From Candidatus Sysuiplasma acidicola (lineage in GTDB: Archaea; Thermoplasmatota; Thermoplasmata; Sysuiplasmatales; Sysuiplasmataceae), in NCBI GenBank assembly GCA_019721035.1, contig JAHEAA010000013.1, positions 1 to 62,062 on the forward strand: a DNA stretch of 62,062 nt, in the 5' to 3' direction. Position 1 is the first letter of the stretch; every line of letters begins with the position of its first letter. Positions 1 to 8,861 of this stretch are shown here, in pieces. The translations under genes and the position numbers were made by a program. Under the pieces are notes generated by a model. That model was not told the DNA's origin. It saw nothing but the letters and a program-made list of their open reading frames with translations, and ran no database searches.

Positions 1-1
1 G

Positions 2-643
2 GAGAGAATGCGCTTCATACTCCCGCTCAAGAGGGACAGCGCATTCATCGATTACTCACCTGCAAGGGGTGACATACGCACAGGATTCGACGGCTGTTTC
101 ATGTTCGATGACAGGGTAATATGGCACAGGATGAAGAAGACGGGAAAGAGGAGGGTCATCCTCTTCCTTGACGAGGACCTCAGGACAGAGGAGGGTAGGG
201 ACATGATTGCACGCATCAAGGATGGTAAGGGGAAGATGTCATCGTACCATGAACAGATGCAGAAGATGGGCACCATTGCAGTCATAACGAACACGACTGC
301 AAGGGCTCACAAGGTTTACGAGCTTCTGAAGAGGAGGATCGAGATTGAACAGACATTCGACACGTTCAAGAACACGCTGCATGCCGACCGCTCCTACATG
401 AGGAGCGATGTCAGCATGCAGGGTTGGATGTTCATAAACTTCGTCGCACTCCTGCTCTATTACAGGGTTTACGACCTGCTGTTCAGGAAGAAGATGCTCA
501 AGAAATATTCGCCAAAGGATGTACTGCTCCACCTGTCGCTCATATCTAAGATGAAGATAGGTGACAGGTGGGTGCTGTCGGAGATACCGAAGCAGTCCAG
601 GATATTGATGGAAAAGCTTGGAATCGAGACACCAATTCCCTAA
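2..643 (+). CDS. IS transposase, C-terminal part (IS4/IS1634-like), cut by window edge
   Basis: DDE transposase fragment that is open to the left edge of the window, so the N-terminus and first catalytic aspartates are missing from view. Counting from the first in-view Met (base 8), R110, E114 and K121 give the R-x3-E-x6-K spacing of the IS4-superfamily C-terminal signature, with a Tyr a few residues upstream. A hydrophobic helical segment and a basic tail follow, as in IS1634/IS4 enzymes. The reading frame stops cleanly at 641-643 and no frameshift is visible in the part seen. Family placement comes from the motif only. Whether the element is intact cannot be judged without the left flank. 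Confidence 0.8.
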   Translation, partial: ERMRFILPLKRDSAFIDYSPARGDIRTGFDGCFMFDDRVIWHRMKKTGKRRVILFLDEDLRTEEGRDMIARIKDGKGKMSSYHEQMQKMGTIAVITNTTARAHKVYELLKRRIEIEQTFDTFKNTLHADRSYMRSDVSMQGWMFINFVALLLYYRVYDLLFRKKMLKKYSPKDVLLHLSLISKMKIGDRWVLSEIPKQSRILMEKLGIETPIP

Positions 644-931
644 AACAGCGGGAGTCTGGGATTAATAGCGCCGAATACAGAGCATGCTGGTTCACACAAC
701 CTGCCTTGCCAGCCTTTTTCCCACACTTGGCAAGTGTTAAGGCATCAGGTATCCCGCGAGATAGGAAGGAAGCCTCATGTCCTGTCTGCAGCCAGTATCA
801 TTGCTGCCGACATTTGCGAGATGATCATACACTAGGACGCGGCATCGGTGCTCACTACCATATCAACTGTACTTTCTGGCGCAGCTTTTCAAAACCCTTT
901 TTAACCGGCGCACACGTTGTACTATGCCGTA
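644..931. other. gene-free stretch between transposase and radical SAM gene
   Basis: No convincing gene is seen on either strand. It should contain the right end of the insertion sequence, but the left end is outside the window so terminal repeats cannot be matched. Small inverted repeats are present: CTTGCCA (705-711) with TGGCAAG (728-734), and CACTTG-G-CAAGTG at 724-736. The 3' part holds the promoter of the next gene. Confidence 0.6.
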
Positions 932-932
932 A
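891..932 (+). promoter_or_regulatory. archaeal BRE/TATA promoter, leaderless, of radical SAM gene
   Basis: A purine-rich BRE-like AAAACCC is followed by the TATA-like TTTTTAA at 898-904, about 28-34 nt before the ATG at 932. This spacing fits transcription starting at or next to the start codon. It argues for ATG 932 rather than the in-frame TTG at 917. Confidence 0.6.
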
Positions 933-1987
933 TGAAGGAAGCCTTATTGTATGAGCAGGTGGGAGCGGGCAAGGTCAGATGCACTGCCTGCGCTAGATAT
1001 TGCCGTCTGGCCGACGGCCAGACAGGCCTGTGCGGCATCAGGCAGAATGCAGGCGGCAAGCTGTATCTGGCGGCCTACGGCAGAGTGATATCAGGTCACA
1101 TCGACCCGATTGAGAAGAAGCCAGTCGTGCATTTCAATCCGGGAACCGGCATTTTTTCGATCGCCACAACCGGTTGCAACTGGCTATGCCATTACTGCCA
1201 GAATTTCGATATCAGTCAGAGGAGAAAGACAGAGGGACGCGAGATGACACCCGAGCAGGTCGTGGAAACCGCGATGAGACATGGATGCGAGGGCATCGCT
1301 TACACCTACAACGAACCGTCGATTTATATGGAATTCGCCGCTGACATAGGAAAAATTGCCCATGAGAGAGGGCTATTCAACATCTTTGTTTCCAACGGCT
1401 ACGGGACACCCGAGGGAGCGCATATGCTCGGCACATTCCTCGACGCCATAACTGTCGACTTCAAGGGCAATGCAGAGAGGAACTTTGTGAGACGCTACAT
1501 AGGCATACCGGATGCCGAACCCATATTCAGGTATCTCCTGGAAATAAGAAAGACAGACATTCATGTAGAGTTCACAGATCTTGTGGTTCCACAGGCAGGT
1601 GATGACCTGAATGAGGCGAGGAGTCTGGCGAAGTGGATATTCGACAATTTCGGACCTGATGCACCACTTCATTTCCTCCGGTTCCATCCTGAGTACAGAA
1701 TGATGGATTTTCCAGACACTCCTGTCGAGACACTGGAAGCGCATTGTGCCGTCGCAAGGGAGGAGGGCCTGCGCTATGTCTATATAGGCAACGTTCCGGG
1801 TCATCCGCTTGAGAACACATACTGCCCGGAATGCGGCGCGGTCGCAGTGGGCAGGCACGGATTCAACATAACATCTTGGAATCTCGACGACCGAAACAGA
1901 TGCCGCAACTGCTCCTGTCAGTTGCCGATATACGGCAGGCTCGGAAAGAACTACAGATCGAGCAGATTCCTACCAGTCATAAACTGA
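932..1987 (+). CDS. amrS: AmmeMemoRadiSam system radical SAM enzyme
   Basis: Radical SAM protein of the PflA-like COG1180 group (351 aa). C82, C86 and C89 form the Cx3Cx2C motif that binds the 4Fe-4S cluster used to cleave S-adenosylmethionine. The N-terminus has a conserved cysteine-rich stretch (C17, C20, C24, C34, ending CGIRQN) typical of the AmmeMemoRadiSam family, and a zinc-ribbon-like CPEC...CRNC segment lies near residues 298-330. The family is named for co-occurrence with AMMECR1 and Memo proteins; neither partner is in this window. The substrate is not established from sequence. ATG 932 is chosen because of the TATA box upstream; TTG at 917 is an alternative. Confidence 0.88.
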   Translation: MKEALLYEQVGAGKVRCTACARYCRLADGQTGLCGIRQNAGGKLYLAAYGRVISGHIDPIEKKPVVHFNPGTGIFSIATTGCNWLCHYCQNFDISQRRKTEGREMTPEQVVETAMRHGCEGIAYTYNEPSIYMEFAADIGKIAHERGLFNIFVSNGYGTPEGAHMLGTFLDAITVDFKGNAERNFVRRYIGIPDAEPIFRYLLEIRKTDIHVEFTDLVVPQAGDDLNEARSLAKWIFDNFGPDAPLHFLRFHPEYRMMDFPDTPVETLEAHCAVAREEGLRYVYIGNVPGHPLENTYCPECGAVAVGRHGFNITSWNLDDRNRCRNCSCQLPIYGRLGKNYRSSRFLPVIN

Positions 1988-2022
1988 CCTTTTGCGTGCT
2001 TCTCTTACGCTGTGGTGACCAA

Positions 2023-2970
2023 TCAGAGGAATTTGTGGTCAGTCAGAAGCTGTACATCCTTCCGTACGCTTTCGGCACTCTGTTTCAGCGCTTCCGCCTC
2101 TTCAGCCGTTATGGACAGTTCTATAATTTTCTCGACACCTTTTCTTCCGAGTATGACGGGTACACCGGTGTAGATGTCCCTGATGCCGTACTCGCCATCT
2201 ATGTGTGCAGAGCATGGCAGTATCCGCTTTTCATCAAGCGCAATGGACTGCACCATTTCGTATATCGACGAAGCAGGGGCATAGAACGCACTGCCTGTTT
2301 TGAGGAAGTTGACAATTTCGTCGCCGCCCATCCTCGTCCTCTTGATTATCTCATCAATCTTTTCTCTTTCAAGTAATTGAACAAGAGGAACTCCTCCGAC
2401 GCTACTACTGCTGATGACCGGCACCATAGAAGGACCGTGTCCGCCAAGGACGAATGCGGACACTTGTGATGGATACGCGTTTGTTTCCATGGAAACAAAG
2501 GTGCGGAATCTTGAGGTATCCAGCACGCCGGCCATTCCCACTACCCTGCTGCCCGGAAAACCAGTCTTCCTGAAGAGTAGATACGTCATTATGTCCATCG
2601 GGTTAGTTACTACTACCACGATTGAATTGGGTGCGTGTTTCCTGATGCTCTCCGAAACAGAGGAGATGATTGTCGCATTCTTGTCAAGAAGGTCTGATCT
2701 GGTCATGCCAGGTTTCCTCGCTAGCCCGGCTGTCACGACAATTATGTCTGAGCCTGCAATGGCAGAATAGTCGTTGCTGCCGCTGATTTTTGTGTTGAAA
2801 CCTTCAACTGGTGCCGACTCCATCATGTCCAGCGCCCTTCCCTGCGGCAGACCTTCGACAACATCCACAAAGACGAGTTCGTCAGCAATGTCCCTCTCGG
2901 CGATTTTCTGGCCGGCAGTCGCTCCGACGTTTCCCGCCCCAATCATTGAAATTTTGTGTACTCCTGACAT
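2023..2970 (-). CDS. mdh: malate dehydrogenase (LDH-like family)
   Basis: NAD(P)-dependent malate/oxaloacetate oxidoreductase of the TCA cycle (315 aa). The Rossmann loop GAGNVG is at 11-16, and D36 at the end of the second strand predicts NAD(H) preference. The substrate loop ARKPGMTR supplies R85 and R91; N123 and D151/R154 follow, with catalytic H178. The motif after the catalytic His reads HGPSMVP instead of the usual HGDTMVP, so the Asp next to the His is replaced by Pro. The start is the ATG at 2970, with a GGAAGTG ribosome site just upstream. An upstream in-frame extension to 3093 lacks family similarity. A TATA-like CTATTTATT at about 3034-3043 fits a short leader. Confidence 0.93.
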   Translation of the reverse strand: MSGVHKISMIGAGNVGATAGQKIAERDIADELVFVDVVEGLPQGRALDMMESAPVEGFNTKISGSNDYSAIAGSDIIVVTAGLARKPGMTRSDLLDKNATIISSVSESIRKHAPNSIVVVVTNPMDIMTYLLFRKTGFPGSRVVGMAGVLDTSRFRTFVSMETNAYPSQVSAFVLGGHGPSMVPVISSSSVGGVPLVQLLEREKIDEIIKRTRMGGDEIVNFLKTGSAFYAPASSIYEMVQSIALDEKRILPCSAHIDGEYGIRDIYTGVPVILGRKGVEKIIELSITAEEAEALKQSAESVRKDVQLLTDHKFL

Positions 2971-3359
2971 ATTTTCACTTCCTGCAATATACATCCATTT
3001 TTCAATCTGCAGAGAGGACAGAATACAGAGTGAATAAATAGATATGGTCATAACGGCCATATCAAGAGCCGGATGAAGGACTTCTACGCCCACTAAAGAA
3101 GCAATGCATGATGCTGCGAAATCGAGTTGAGATAGACAGAAGAATAAACAGTTTGCGCACGGTCAATTCACGATAACCGTCATTTCGAATAGCCTAACGA
3201 TATTGTTTTCATACCGCTCGGACCGAGTGTATCATTGAGAAGTTGGAGCTTATTCCGCCGATGCGCGCTGATGTGTGTGTCAGTTTTCCGCAGCGTTGCA
3301 GTCGATCAATTGAAAGTTTTTAACATCCAAAGAGGTACGTGCCACTGGAGAGAAATGAA
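2971..3359. other. divergent intergenic region mdh / fixC-like
   Basis: 389 nt with no supported gene. It holds the leftward mdh promoter (TATA-like sequence at about 3034-3043) and the rightward promoter of the flavoprotein (AGTTTTTAAC at about 3314-3323). Only weak, short inverted repeats such as CTCGG-A-CCGAG near 3217-3227 were seen in the middle. Confidence 0.6.
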
Positions 3360-4649
3360 ATGGACAGTTTTGACTTGATCGTCGTTGGAGCCGGACCAGC
3401 TGGCAGCACAGCAGCGCTGGAGGCTGCCAGATCCGGTTTCAAGGTTCTGCTTCTCGAGAGGGCAAAGTCTGCAGGTGAAAAGAACGTGTTCGGCGGCAGG
3501 GTCTATGCCCATGTACTGAAAAAGCTCTTTCCGGACTATCCTGAAAGCATACCGTACGAGAGATTTGTCGTCAGCGAGTCTGTCGGGTTGATGGACGATG
3601 ACAGATGCACAACTGTGAATTTCGCCGATCACAGGATTCGGGCAAGGGATGCAGACAGTTTTGTCGCGAGACGGAGCAGACTGGACAAGTGGCTTTCTGA
3701 AAAGGCGGAGGAAGCTGGAGCGGTTATCGTCACATCCACCAAGGTCGACGACCTGTTAATCCAGGATGGCAGGGTTAGAGGCATTGTTTCCGGCGGAGAC
3801 AGGCTGGAAGCATCGTGTGTAATAGACGCAGAAGGTGTCACTGCCACACTGTCGAGAATTGGCGGTGTCAGAAATGACGTGACACCGCAGCAGATGAAGG
3901 TCGGAGTGAAAGAAACAGTCTATTTCGGAAAAGACGAAATAAACAGGAGATTTTCCCTGGATGATGAAGAGGGACTGGCACAGATCTTCGTCGGCTACCC
4001 CAGCAGTTACATGCCAGCAGGCGGAGCGTTCTTGTATACGAACAGCGAAAGCGTTTCAATCGGGATAGTAGTGGACCCGGTTGAATTGTCTTCCAGAAGA
4101 CTCGAGGTCCACGAATTGCTCGAATCATTCAGGCTTCACCCACATATGCAGAGAGTGCTCAGAGGAGGCAAGATCATAGAGTATTCGGCCCACATGATAC
4201 CGAACAGCGTGCCCAGGGAACCGTCAAACCTTGTGGGCGACGGCTTCATTGTTGCAGGCGATGCCGCAGGCTTTTTCATAAACAACGGTTACACATACAG
4301 GGGAGTGGACCTAGCCATGACGTCTGGCATGGCCGCGGCGCGGACATTTAAGGATGCTGCAGCAGCCGGCTCCTTCGACCGTAGTTCCCTGATGACATAT
4401 ACAAAACATTTGGAGGCTGATGGGCTGATGGCTGAGATGTCCGCCGCCGAGGATAATTACGACGCTCTCCATAACGAACGGATTTTCTCACTCTATCCGA
4501 AAGTCGTGTGTGATTTCATGTCAGCCGTATTTCGCGTGGAAGGATTCGGGAAAAGGAAGCTGTCGAAAACAGCAAAGGACACCATCTCCGGCAGAGTGTC
4601 CTTGCTCAGAATGATGAGGGATCTGTACAACGTCTACAGCCACATGTGA
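3360..4649 (+). CDS. fixC: FixC-like FAD-dependent oxidoreductase (ETF-quinone oxidoreductase family)
   Basis: Flavoprotein of the FixC/ETF-quinone oxidoreductase and geranylgeranyl-reductase superfamily (429 aa). The FAD dinucleotide fold GAGPAG is at 10-15. It is followed by ERAKSAGEKNVFGGRVYA, the FixC hallmark that differs from plain geranylgeranyl reductases. A second FAD segment, VAGDAAGFFINNGYTYRG, lies in the C-terminal third. FixC proteins pass electrons from electron-transfer flavoprotein to quinone. No fixA, fixB or fixX lies beside it, so the partner is unknown, and a role as an isoprenoid reductase for membrane lipids cannot be excluded. Start ATG 3360 has GGAG nine bases upstream. 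A GTG at 3339 is the alternative. Confidence 0.8.
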   Translation: MDSFDLIVVGAGPAGSTAALEAARSGFKVLLLERAKSAGEKNVFGGRVYAHVLKKLFPDYPESIPYERFVVSESVGLMDDDRCTTVNFADHRIRARDADSFVARRSRLDKWLSEKAEEAGAVIVTSTKVDDLLIQDGRVRGIVSGGDRLEASCVIDAEGVTATLSRIGGVRNDVTPQQMKVGVKETVYFGKDEINRRFSLDDEEGLAQIFVGYPSSYMPAGGAFLYTNSESVSIGIVVDPVELSSRRLEVHELLESFRLHPHMQRVLRGGKIIEYSAHMIPNSVPREPSNLVGDGFIVAGDAAGFFINNGYTYRGVDLAMTSGMAAARTFKDAAAAGSFDRSSLMTYTKHLEADGLMAEMSAAEDNYDALHNERIFSLYPKVVCDFMSAVFRVEGFGKRKLSKTAKDTISGRVSLLRMMRDLYNVYSHM

Positions 4650-4671
4650 TATTTTGGTCAAACGCTGCAGG

Positions 4672-5859
4672 TCACGGTCGCTCATCAGTTTGTTGCCTGT
4701 CTTCCGTCATCTTTCCCGTCACTATGCATCGAGCCACACTGAGTGCCCGACGTGTTTCAAGGACATCGTGCACCCTCAACAGCTTAACTCCTTTTGCATA
4801 TGCCAGAACGGCAGCGGCCAGGCTCCCTTCCAGTCTGTTCTGCTTCCCTCCCCCAGTGATGCTACCTATAAACGATTTGCGCGAAGCACCTAACAGAACC
4901 GGGTGACCAAGCGTCAATAATTCATCTAGCCTGTTAAGCAGCGTTATATTGTGCTGGAAGCTCTTTCCGAATCCTATGCCCGGATCCACAATTCCCTTTG
5001 TCACGTCTATGCCATCTTCTTCAGAAATGCGCAGGCTCTCCGCCAGAAAACGCATGACTTCGTAGACGACGTCTTCGTACTGTGGACTCTTCTGCATGCT
5101 CGCCGGCATGCCAAGCATGTGCATAGTGACGAACGGGCAGTCCGCGTCGCGTATGACATTCCTCATCTCTCCGGTTCGTAGCCCAGTCACATCGTTTACT
5201 ATATCCGCTCCGGCCCTCAGCGCCTCCTTGGCAACATCGGGGTGATATGTATCCACTGATATCGGCACAGCAGTTCGGGAGCGTATCTCACGAATGACAG
5301 GCAGAATCCGTCTGAGTTCCTCCTCGCTGCTGACCGGCGACGAACCCGGCCTGGTCGACTCCCCGCCAACGTCGACAATATATGCTCCATCTTCGATCAT
5401 CTGCAGCGCCCTGTCGACTGCACTCTGCTTATCACAATACATGCCACCGTCCGAAAAGGAGTCGGGTGTTACGTTAAGTACGCCCATGATTCTCGGTTCT
5501 GAAAAATCAAGCGTCATTTTGTCGCATCGGATGGATTTTACGCCTCCTGTGATGGCGTTTATCATTGCTGCATTCAATGAGGCAGGAAACTCCCGCGCAG
5601 CAGAATCCTGCAGCCCTGATACAGCTTCGCTAATGCCGTTCTCTTCCCCCTCAATAACCAGTACACTGTCTCCTGCAATATGCATGCGCAGCGGTTCCCT
5701 TCCAGAAGCAGAGATAAGCGCTCTTAGTTGCCCCTCGGGCGCTGTTTCAAGCTCAACACCGCTTATCACAACCGACACGCGTCCGGATCCGTGCTCATGC
5801 GTTTTTTCTGGCAACGACCAGCCTGTAGTGCCGAACGGGCGTCGGATTACTGCAATCAC
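4672..5859 (-). CDS. folP: dihydropteroate synthase with N-terminal extension
   Basis: Condenses a pterin pyrophosphate with p-aminobenzoate or a related amine in folate/pterin synthesis. Signatures NVTPDSFSDGG (129-139) and VDVGGESTRPG (162-172) and later conserved D/N/K/R positions of the TIM barrel are present. Length is about 395 aa against roughly 270 for bacterial FolP; the extra 120 or so N-terminal residues form a separate domain I cannot name. GTG 5859 is chosen because AAGGTG precedes it and the conserved-looking sequence begins there. A TTG at 5940 would overlap the upstream gene. It is the last gene of a leftward cluster with two UbiA-family genes and a methyltransferase. Confidence 0.85.
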   Translation of the reverse strand: MIAVIRRPFGTTGWSLPEKTHEHGSGRVSVVISGVELETAPEGQLRALISASGREPLRMHIAGDSVLVIEGEENGISEAVSGLQDSAAREFPASLNAAMINAITGGVKSIRCDKMTLDFSEPRIMGVLNVTPDSFSDGGMYCDKQSAVDRALQMIEDGAYIVDVGGESTRPGSSPVSSEEELRRILPVIREIRSRTAVPISVDTYHPDVAKEALRAGADIVNDVTGLRTGEMRNVIRDADCPFVTMHMLGMPASMQKSPQYEDVVYEVMRFLAESLRISEEDGIDVTKGIVDPGIGFGKSFQHNITLLNRLDELLTLGHPVLLGASRKSFIGSITGGGKQNRLEGSLAAAVLAYAKGVKLLRVHDVLETRRALSVARCIVTGKMTEDRQQTDERP

Positions 5860-5917
5860 GATTGCACCTTTTATGATTATTTCCGATTCAACCTTTAAGC
5901 TTGTTCGTACGATCGCA

Positions 5918-6817
5918 TCATAAATGGACAAGAAGGGCAAGGGCGATTAGCAGGGTACCGATAAACTGGAGAGCAACAAAATGCCTTGTGAGACGCGAAA
6001 TACAGATCGGGTTTAATGCGCATTCACGCAGCAGTCTCACGATATTGAGGCTGAGGAGAATCGACATAGAGAGCGGCAGAAAGACGCCGATACCTGTGAA
6101 CGGATAGAGAATAGACGTAGATACAATTGCCAATCCCATGAGCAGCGTAAGAACAGGCACGGCGTGTGCAAGCCTTGCACCGTATACTTTTCTGTATCGT
6201 TTGGCCCTCCTGTGTCCTTCGTCAGGAAGATGATGGGCATACCTCACGGCAGTGATCCAGAATGCCGTCGGAAGTGAGAAGAGGAGCGGTAGGGGAGTCA
6301 GCGCGCCGCCGGTGGAAAGGTAGAATAGTGCGACGACAGGTAATGGTCCGAAGGCGAGAAACGGCACTGGTTCACCTACACCTCTGAATCCAAGCTCGGC
6401 CGGCGGAAACGCATAGACATAGGTCATTATCATTCCCGCTACGCCGAGTGACAGGATTACAGCGAAGCCTGTCACTGATGCCAAATAGAGACCCATGATG
6501 CCTGACAGGGCGAAACACGCAGCTCCGTACATAAGAAGTTTCTTTGGTGGCAATCCGCTTTTCTCCATAAGGTACGGTCCGGTGGGAATCCATGTCTCCG
6601 ACTGTGTCACTGTCACACCTTCCATGCCGTCCGATACCTCCGCTAAGAGGTTCACGCCTATCTCAAACACAAACAGGGCCAATGAGCCTGTTGCCCAGAA
6701 CTGTGGATGTGTGAAATCATGCATATATATGGCAAGTGCGGCGCTTATGACTATTGGGCCACCCGATGCCCAGTACAGCGGGAAACGCAGACCGCTGACG
6801 ATCGTTCTGACATTCAT
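5918..6817 (-). CDS. UbiA-family membrane prenyltransferase with degenerate Asp motifs
   Basis: Polytopic membrane protein (299 aa, about eight hydrophobic helices) with the size and layout of UbiA aromatic prenyltransferases. The first motif, normally NxxxDxxxD, reads NLLAEVSDGMEG; the second reads HHLPDEGHRRAKRYRK where active enzymes usually have DxxxD. The metal-binding Asp pattern is thus altered, so it may have a different substrate or a non-catalytic role. It lies 51 nt downstream of a canonical MenA/UbiA gene on the same strand, suggesting a duplicated, diverged pair in quinone or lipid biosynthesis. Assignment to the family rests on topology, motif remnants and context. Confidence 0.72.
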   Translation of the reverse strand: MNVRTIVSGLRFPLYWASGGPIVISAALAIYMHDFTHPQFWATGSLALFVFEIGVNLLAEVSDGMEGVTVTQSETWIPTGPYLMEKSGLPPKKLLMYGAACFALSGIMGLYLASVTGFAVILSLGVAGMIMTYVYAFPPAELGFRGVGEPVPFLAFGPLPVVALFYLSTGGALTPLPLLFSLPTAFWITAVRYAHHLPDEGHRRAKRYRKVYGARLAHAVPVLTLLMGLAIVSTSILYPFTGIGVFLPLSMSILLSLNIVRLLRECALNPICISRLTRHFVALQFIGTLLIALALLVHL

Positions 6818-6868
6818 ACAATCAGCGTCCAGTGTACATCGTCTTCATGTTTATGCATAGTCGTGAGG

Positions 6869-7756
6869 TCATATCGCATACGCTATAACAAGCATCACTA
6901 TGAATACATACATACCGAGTATATTGTTCCTAAGTGCCTTGACCAGGTGATCCATGCTGGCGAGTCCTGGTTTAGCATAAATATAGGCGCTGTATATAAG
7001 CGGGGCGGACATGAGCGATATCGCGGCGAGCGGTATCACCAGCCCTGATGCGATACCTATGAGTATGATCGCATAAATGGACGTGGCGATGAGGAAGTAC
7101 GCGCGTATTGCATTCTCCCGGCCAAGCGTAGTCGTAACATTCTTTCTCCCGGTTTTCGCGTCAGCTTCGGCGTCCGGCACCTCATTCATTATGACCAGGT
7201 TGGCGATGAGCAGGCCGCACGGAATAGAAAGATAAACGGAGGAGGCAGAGTAATAATGTGCCTGCACAAAGTAGCCGCCCATAACAATCAGCCCTATGAC
7301 ACACAGCATTAATTCGCCAAGTCCTTTTCTCTGCCAGATTGTCGAATAGAATGTTCCGGCCAACCCACCGAGGAAAAACAGCGGTATTAGTTCCCATCCA
7401 CTTCTAAGGGATAGGTATATGCCTACGAAGAAGGAGAAAACAAGAGCTACAGATGCCACCCTGAAGGCATCGGACGGATTCAGGCCTCCATTAAAGATAA
7501 TCCTGCCACCCCCACTGTAAGCCGTCTTTGTAGTCAGCAGGTCTGTGCCAAATCTGTGGTCGAAATATTCGTCAAATGTGTTTGCCGCGATCTGTGAACC
7601 GACTGCTCCTATGACGGTTAGCGCGAACAGGGGAGCTGAATAGAAGCCTTGCTTGAATGCCATGAGACCGCCGAGCACCGCATAAAGAAGACTTATCAGC
7701 AGGTGCGGCTCTATAATTATCCTGAAAATGATGATTCTTACCTTGCTGCCAATCAT
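6869..7756 (-). CDS. UbiA/MenA-type polyprenyltransferase
   Basis: Integral membrane prenyltransferase (295 aa) that would attach a polyprenyl chain to an aromatic acceptor, most likely the naphthoquinone head group of a menaquinone or thermoplasmaquinone. Both catalytic motifs are intact: NTFDEYFDHRFGTD near residue 60 and NEVPDAEADAKTGRKN in the second half, which bind Mg-diphosphate. The UbiE-like methyltransferase upstream supports quinone synthesis. A TATA-like AAATTTTTATCG at about 7783-7795 suggests its own promoter. Other UbiA branches (digeranylgeranylglyceryl phosphate synthase, heme A synthase) are possible, but the motif style and neighbours favour MenA. Confidence 0.85.
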   Translation of the reverse strand: MIGSKVRIIIFRIIIEPHLLISLLYAVLGGLMAFKQGFYSAPLFALTVIGAVGSQIAANTFDEYFDHRFGTDLLTTKTAYSGGGRIIFNGGLNPSDAFRVASVALVFSFFVGIYLSLRSGWELIPLFFLGGLAGTFYSTIWQRKGLGELMLCVIGLIVMGGYFVQAHYYSASSVYLSIPCGLLIANLVIMNEVPDAEADAKTGRKNVTTTLGRENAIRAYFLIATSIYAIILIGIASGLVIPLAAISLMSAPLIYSAYIYAKPGLASMDHLVKALRNNILGMYVFIVMLVIAYAI

Positions 7757-7829
7757 GTCCTGCCTGCGATATTGATGCCCGATAAAAATTTATTGATTAA
7801 GAAATTAACCGCATTGCTGGGTGAGTGCA

Positions 7830-8567
7830 TTATTTATCTCCGCAAATTATTGCAACACCGTGTGTCATCAGGTACCTGAATCGTGAATTCACGTAACCCA
7901 GTTTCGCCATCTCCTCCGACAGTTCCCTCGGATCACCCAGCGACATGTAAGACAAACTGAGATGCTTCCAAGGATTGTGCCCCCATTCCTTCTTGACCTT
8001 TTTAGGCACGGTGAGAAATGCAATGCGGTATAGTATGTGCTTCATATAGAAATTCATGAAAGAACGCCTGAATCTAGTATCCGGCAGCGCAATATCTATG
8101 ATGACGGCCCTGCCACCCTTGCGCAGAACTCTCTTCATTTCAAGCAGTGAACTGTTCCTGTCGAGCAGGTTCTTGAAAGAGAAACCGGACATGACTCTGT
8201 CGAATGCATCTTCGATGAACGGCATGTGTTCCGCCACGCCAATCACAGGCACATATCGTTCTGCGACTAGTCTGTCTCGGACTGAACGCCTGAGCATATT
8301 CTCGTTTGGCTCAAGCAGCACGACTTCCTTTCCCCTCAGGTAACGGGAAAATGAGCCAGGACCGCTTCCTACCTCAATAACGCGCATGTCATCACCTGTC
8401 TCAAGGGCTGCCTTCTTCCTCCATCTATCCATTAAGCCGAATGAGATTGCGGAACCGGCACTGTCATAATAATCCTGTATAGATTCTATATCGGATTCTA
8501 CACTTCTCCAAGCCATTCCATCGAAACCCTCCCCGTTTGCTACGTCATGAGAACTGGATTCCGCCAT
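7830..8567 (-). CDS. UbiE-like class I SAM-dependent methyltransferase
   Basis: Cytosolic methyltransferase (245 aa) with motif I VIEVGSGPGSF at about residues 63-73, an acidic VLLEP strand end for the ribose, and the UbiE-like FSFKNLLDR and ALPDTRFRR segments. Located directly upstream of a MenA-type prenyltransferase, it most likely methylates the prenylated quinone ring. The start is set at ATG 8567 because GGTGAG precedes it and a TATA-like AATATAT at 8611-8617 would place the transcript start near 8588. An upstream ATG at 8612 lies inside that TATA box and is therefore unlikely to be used. Confidence 0.8.
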   Translation of the reverse strand: MAESSSHDVANGEGFDGMAWRSVESDIESIQDYYDSAGSAISFGLMDRWRKKAALETGDDMRVIEVGSGPGSFSRYLRGKEVVLLEPNENMLRRSVRDRLVAERYVPVIGVAEHMPFIEDAFDRVMSGFSFKNLLDRNSSLLEMKRVLRKGGRAVIIDIALPDTRFRRSFMNFYMKHILYRIAFLTVPKKVKKEWGHNPWKHLSLSYMSLGDPRELSEEMAKLGYVNSRFRYLMTHGVAIICGDK

Positions 8568-8861
8568 TGTCTCACCGCTGTTGTGGCATACAAATTCGAC
8601 AACGTACCGCATATATTACTATTGCTGACATGGCACTCTTGACGCGGTTCCATATGCTGCTATTGCGACAATTTACTTTTTATCAGGCTATGCCTCTCAT
8701 GACGAGCTCAATTCAATCGGATTTCAGGATGCCGGACGTTTTACAATGTGACTTGAACGGACAGACTGATGAAATGCCGCAAATCTTAGGATAGCTCTTA
8801 ATTGGAAGTTTGCCATACGGAACGAAAATGATAAGACCGACCCAGACGTTGAGGGAGTATC

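Noticed and set aside
568-954. 128-codon frame after the transposase
   Set aside because: Begins inside the transposase in another frame, crosses the promoter of the radical SAM gene and has no recognisable domain.
5294-5923. 209-codon antisense frame across dihydropteroate synthase
   Set aside because: Ser/Thr/Pro-rich mirror of a conserved enzyme; no ribosome site or promoter.
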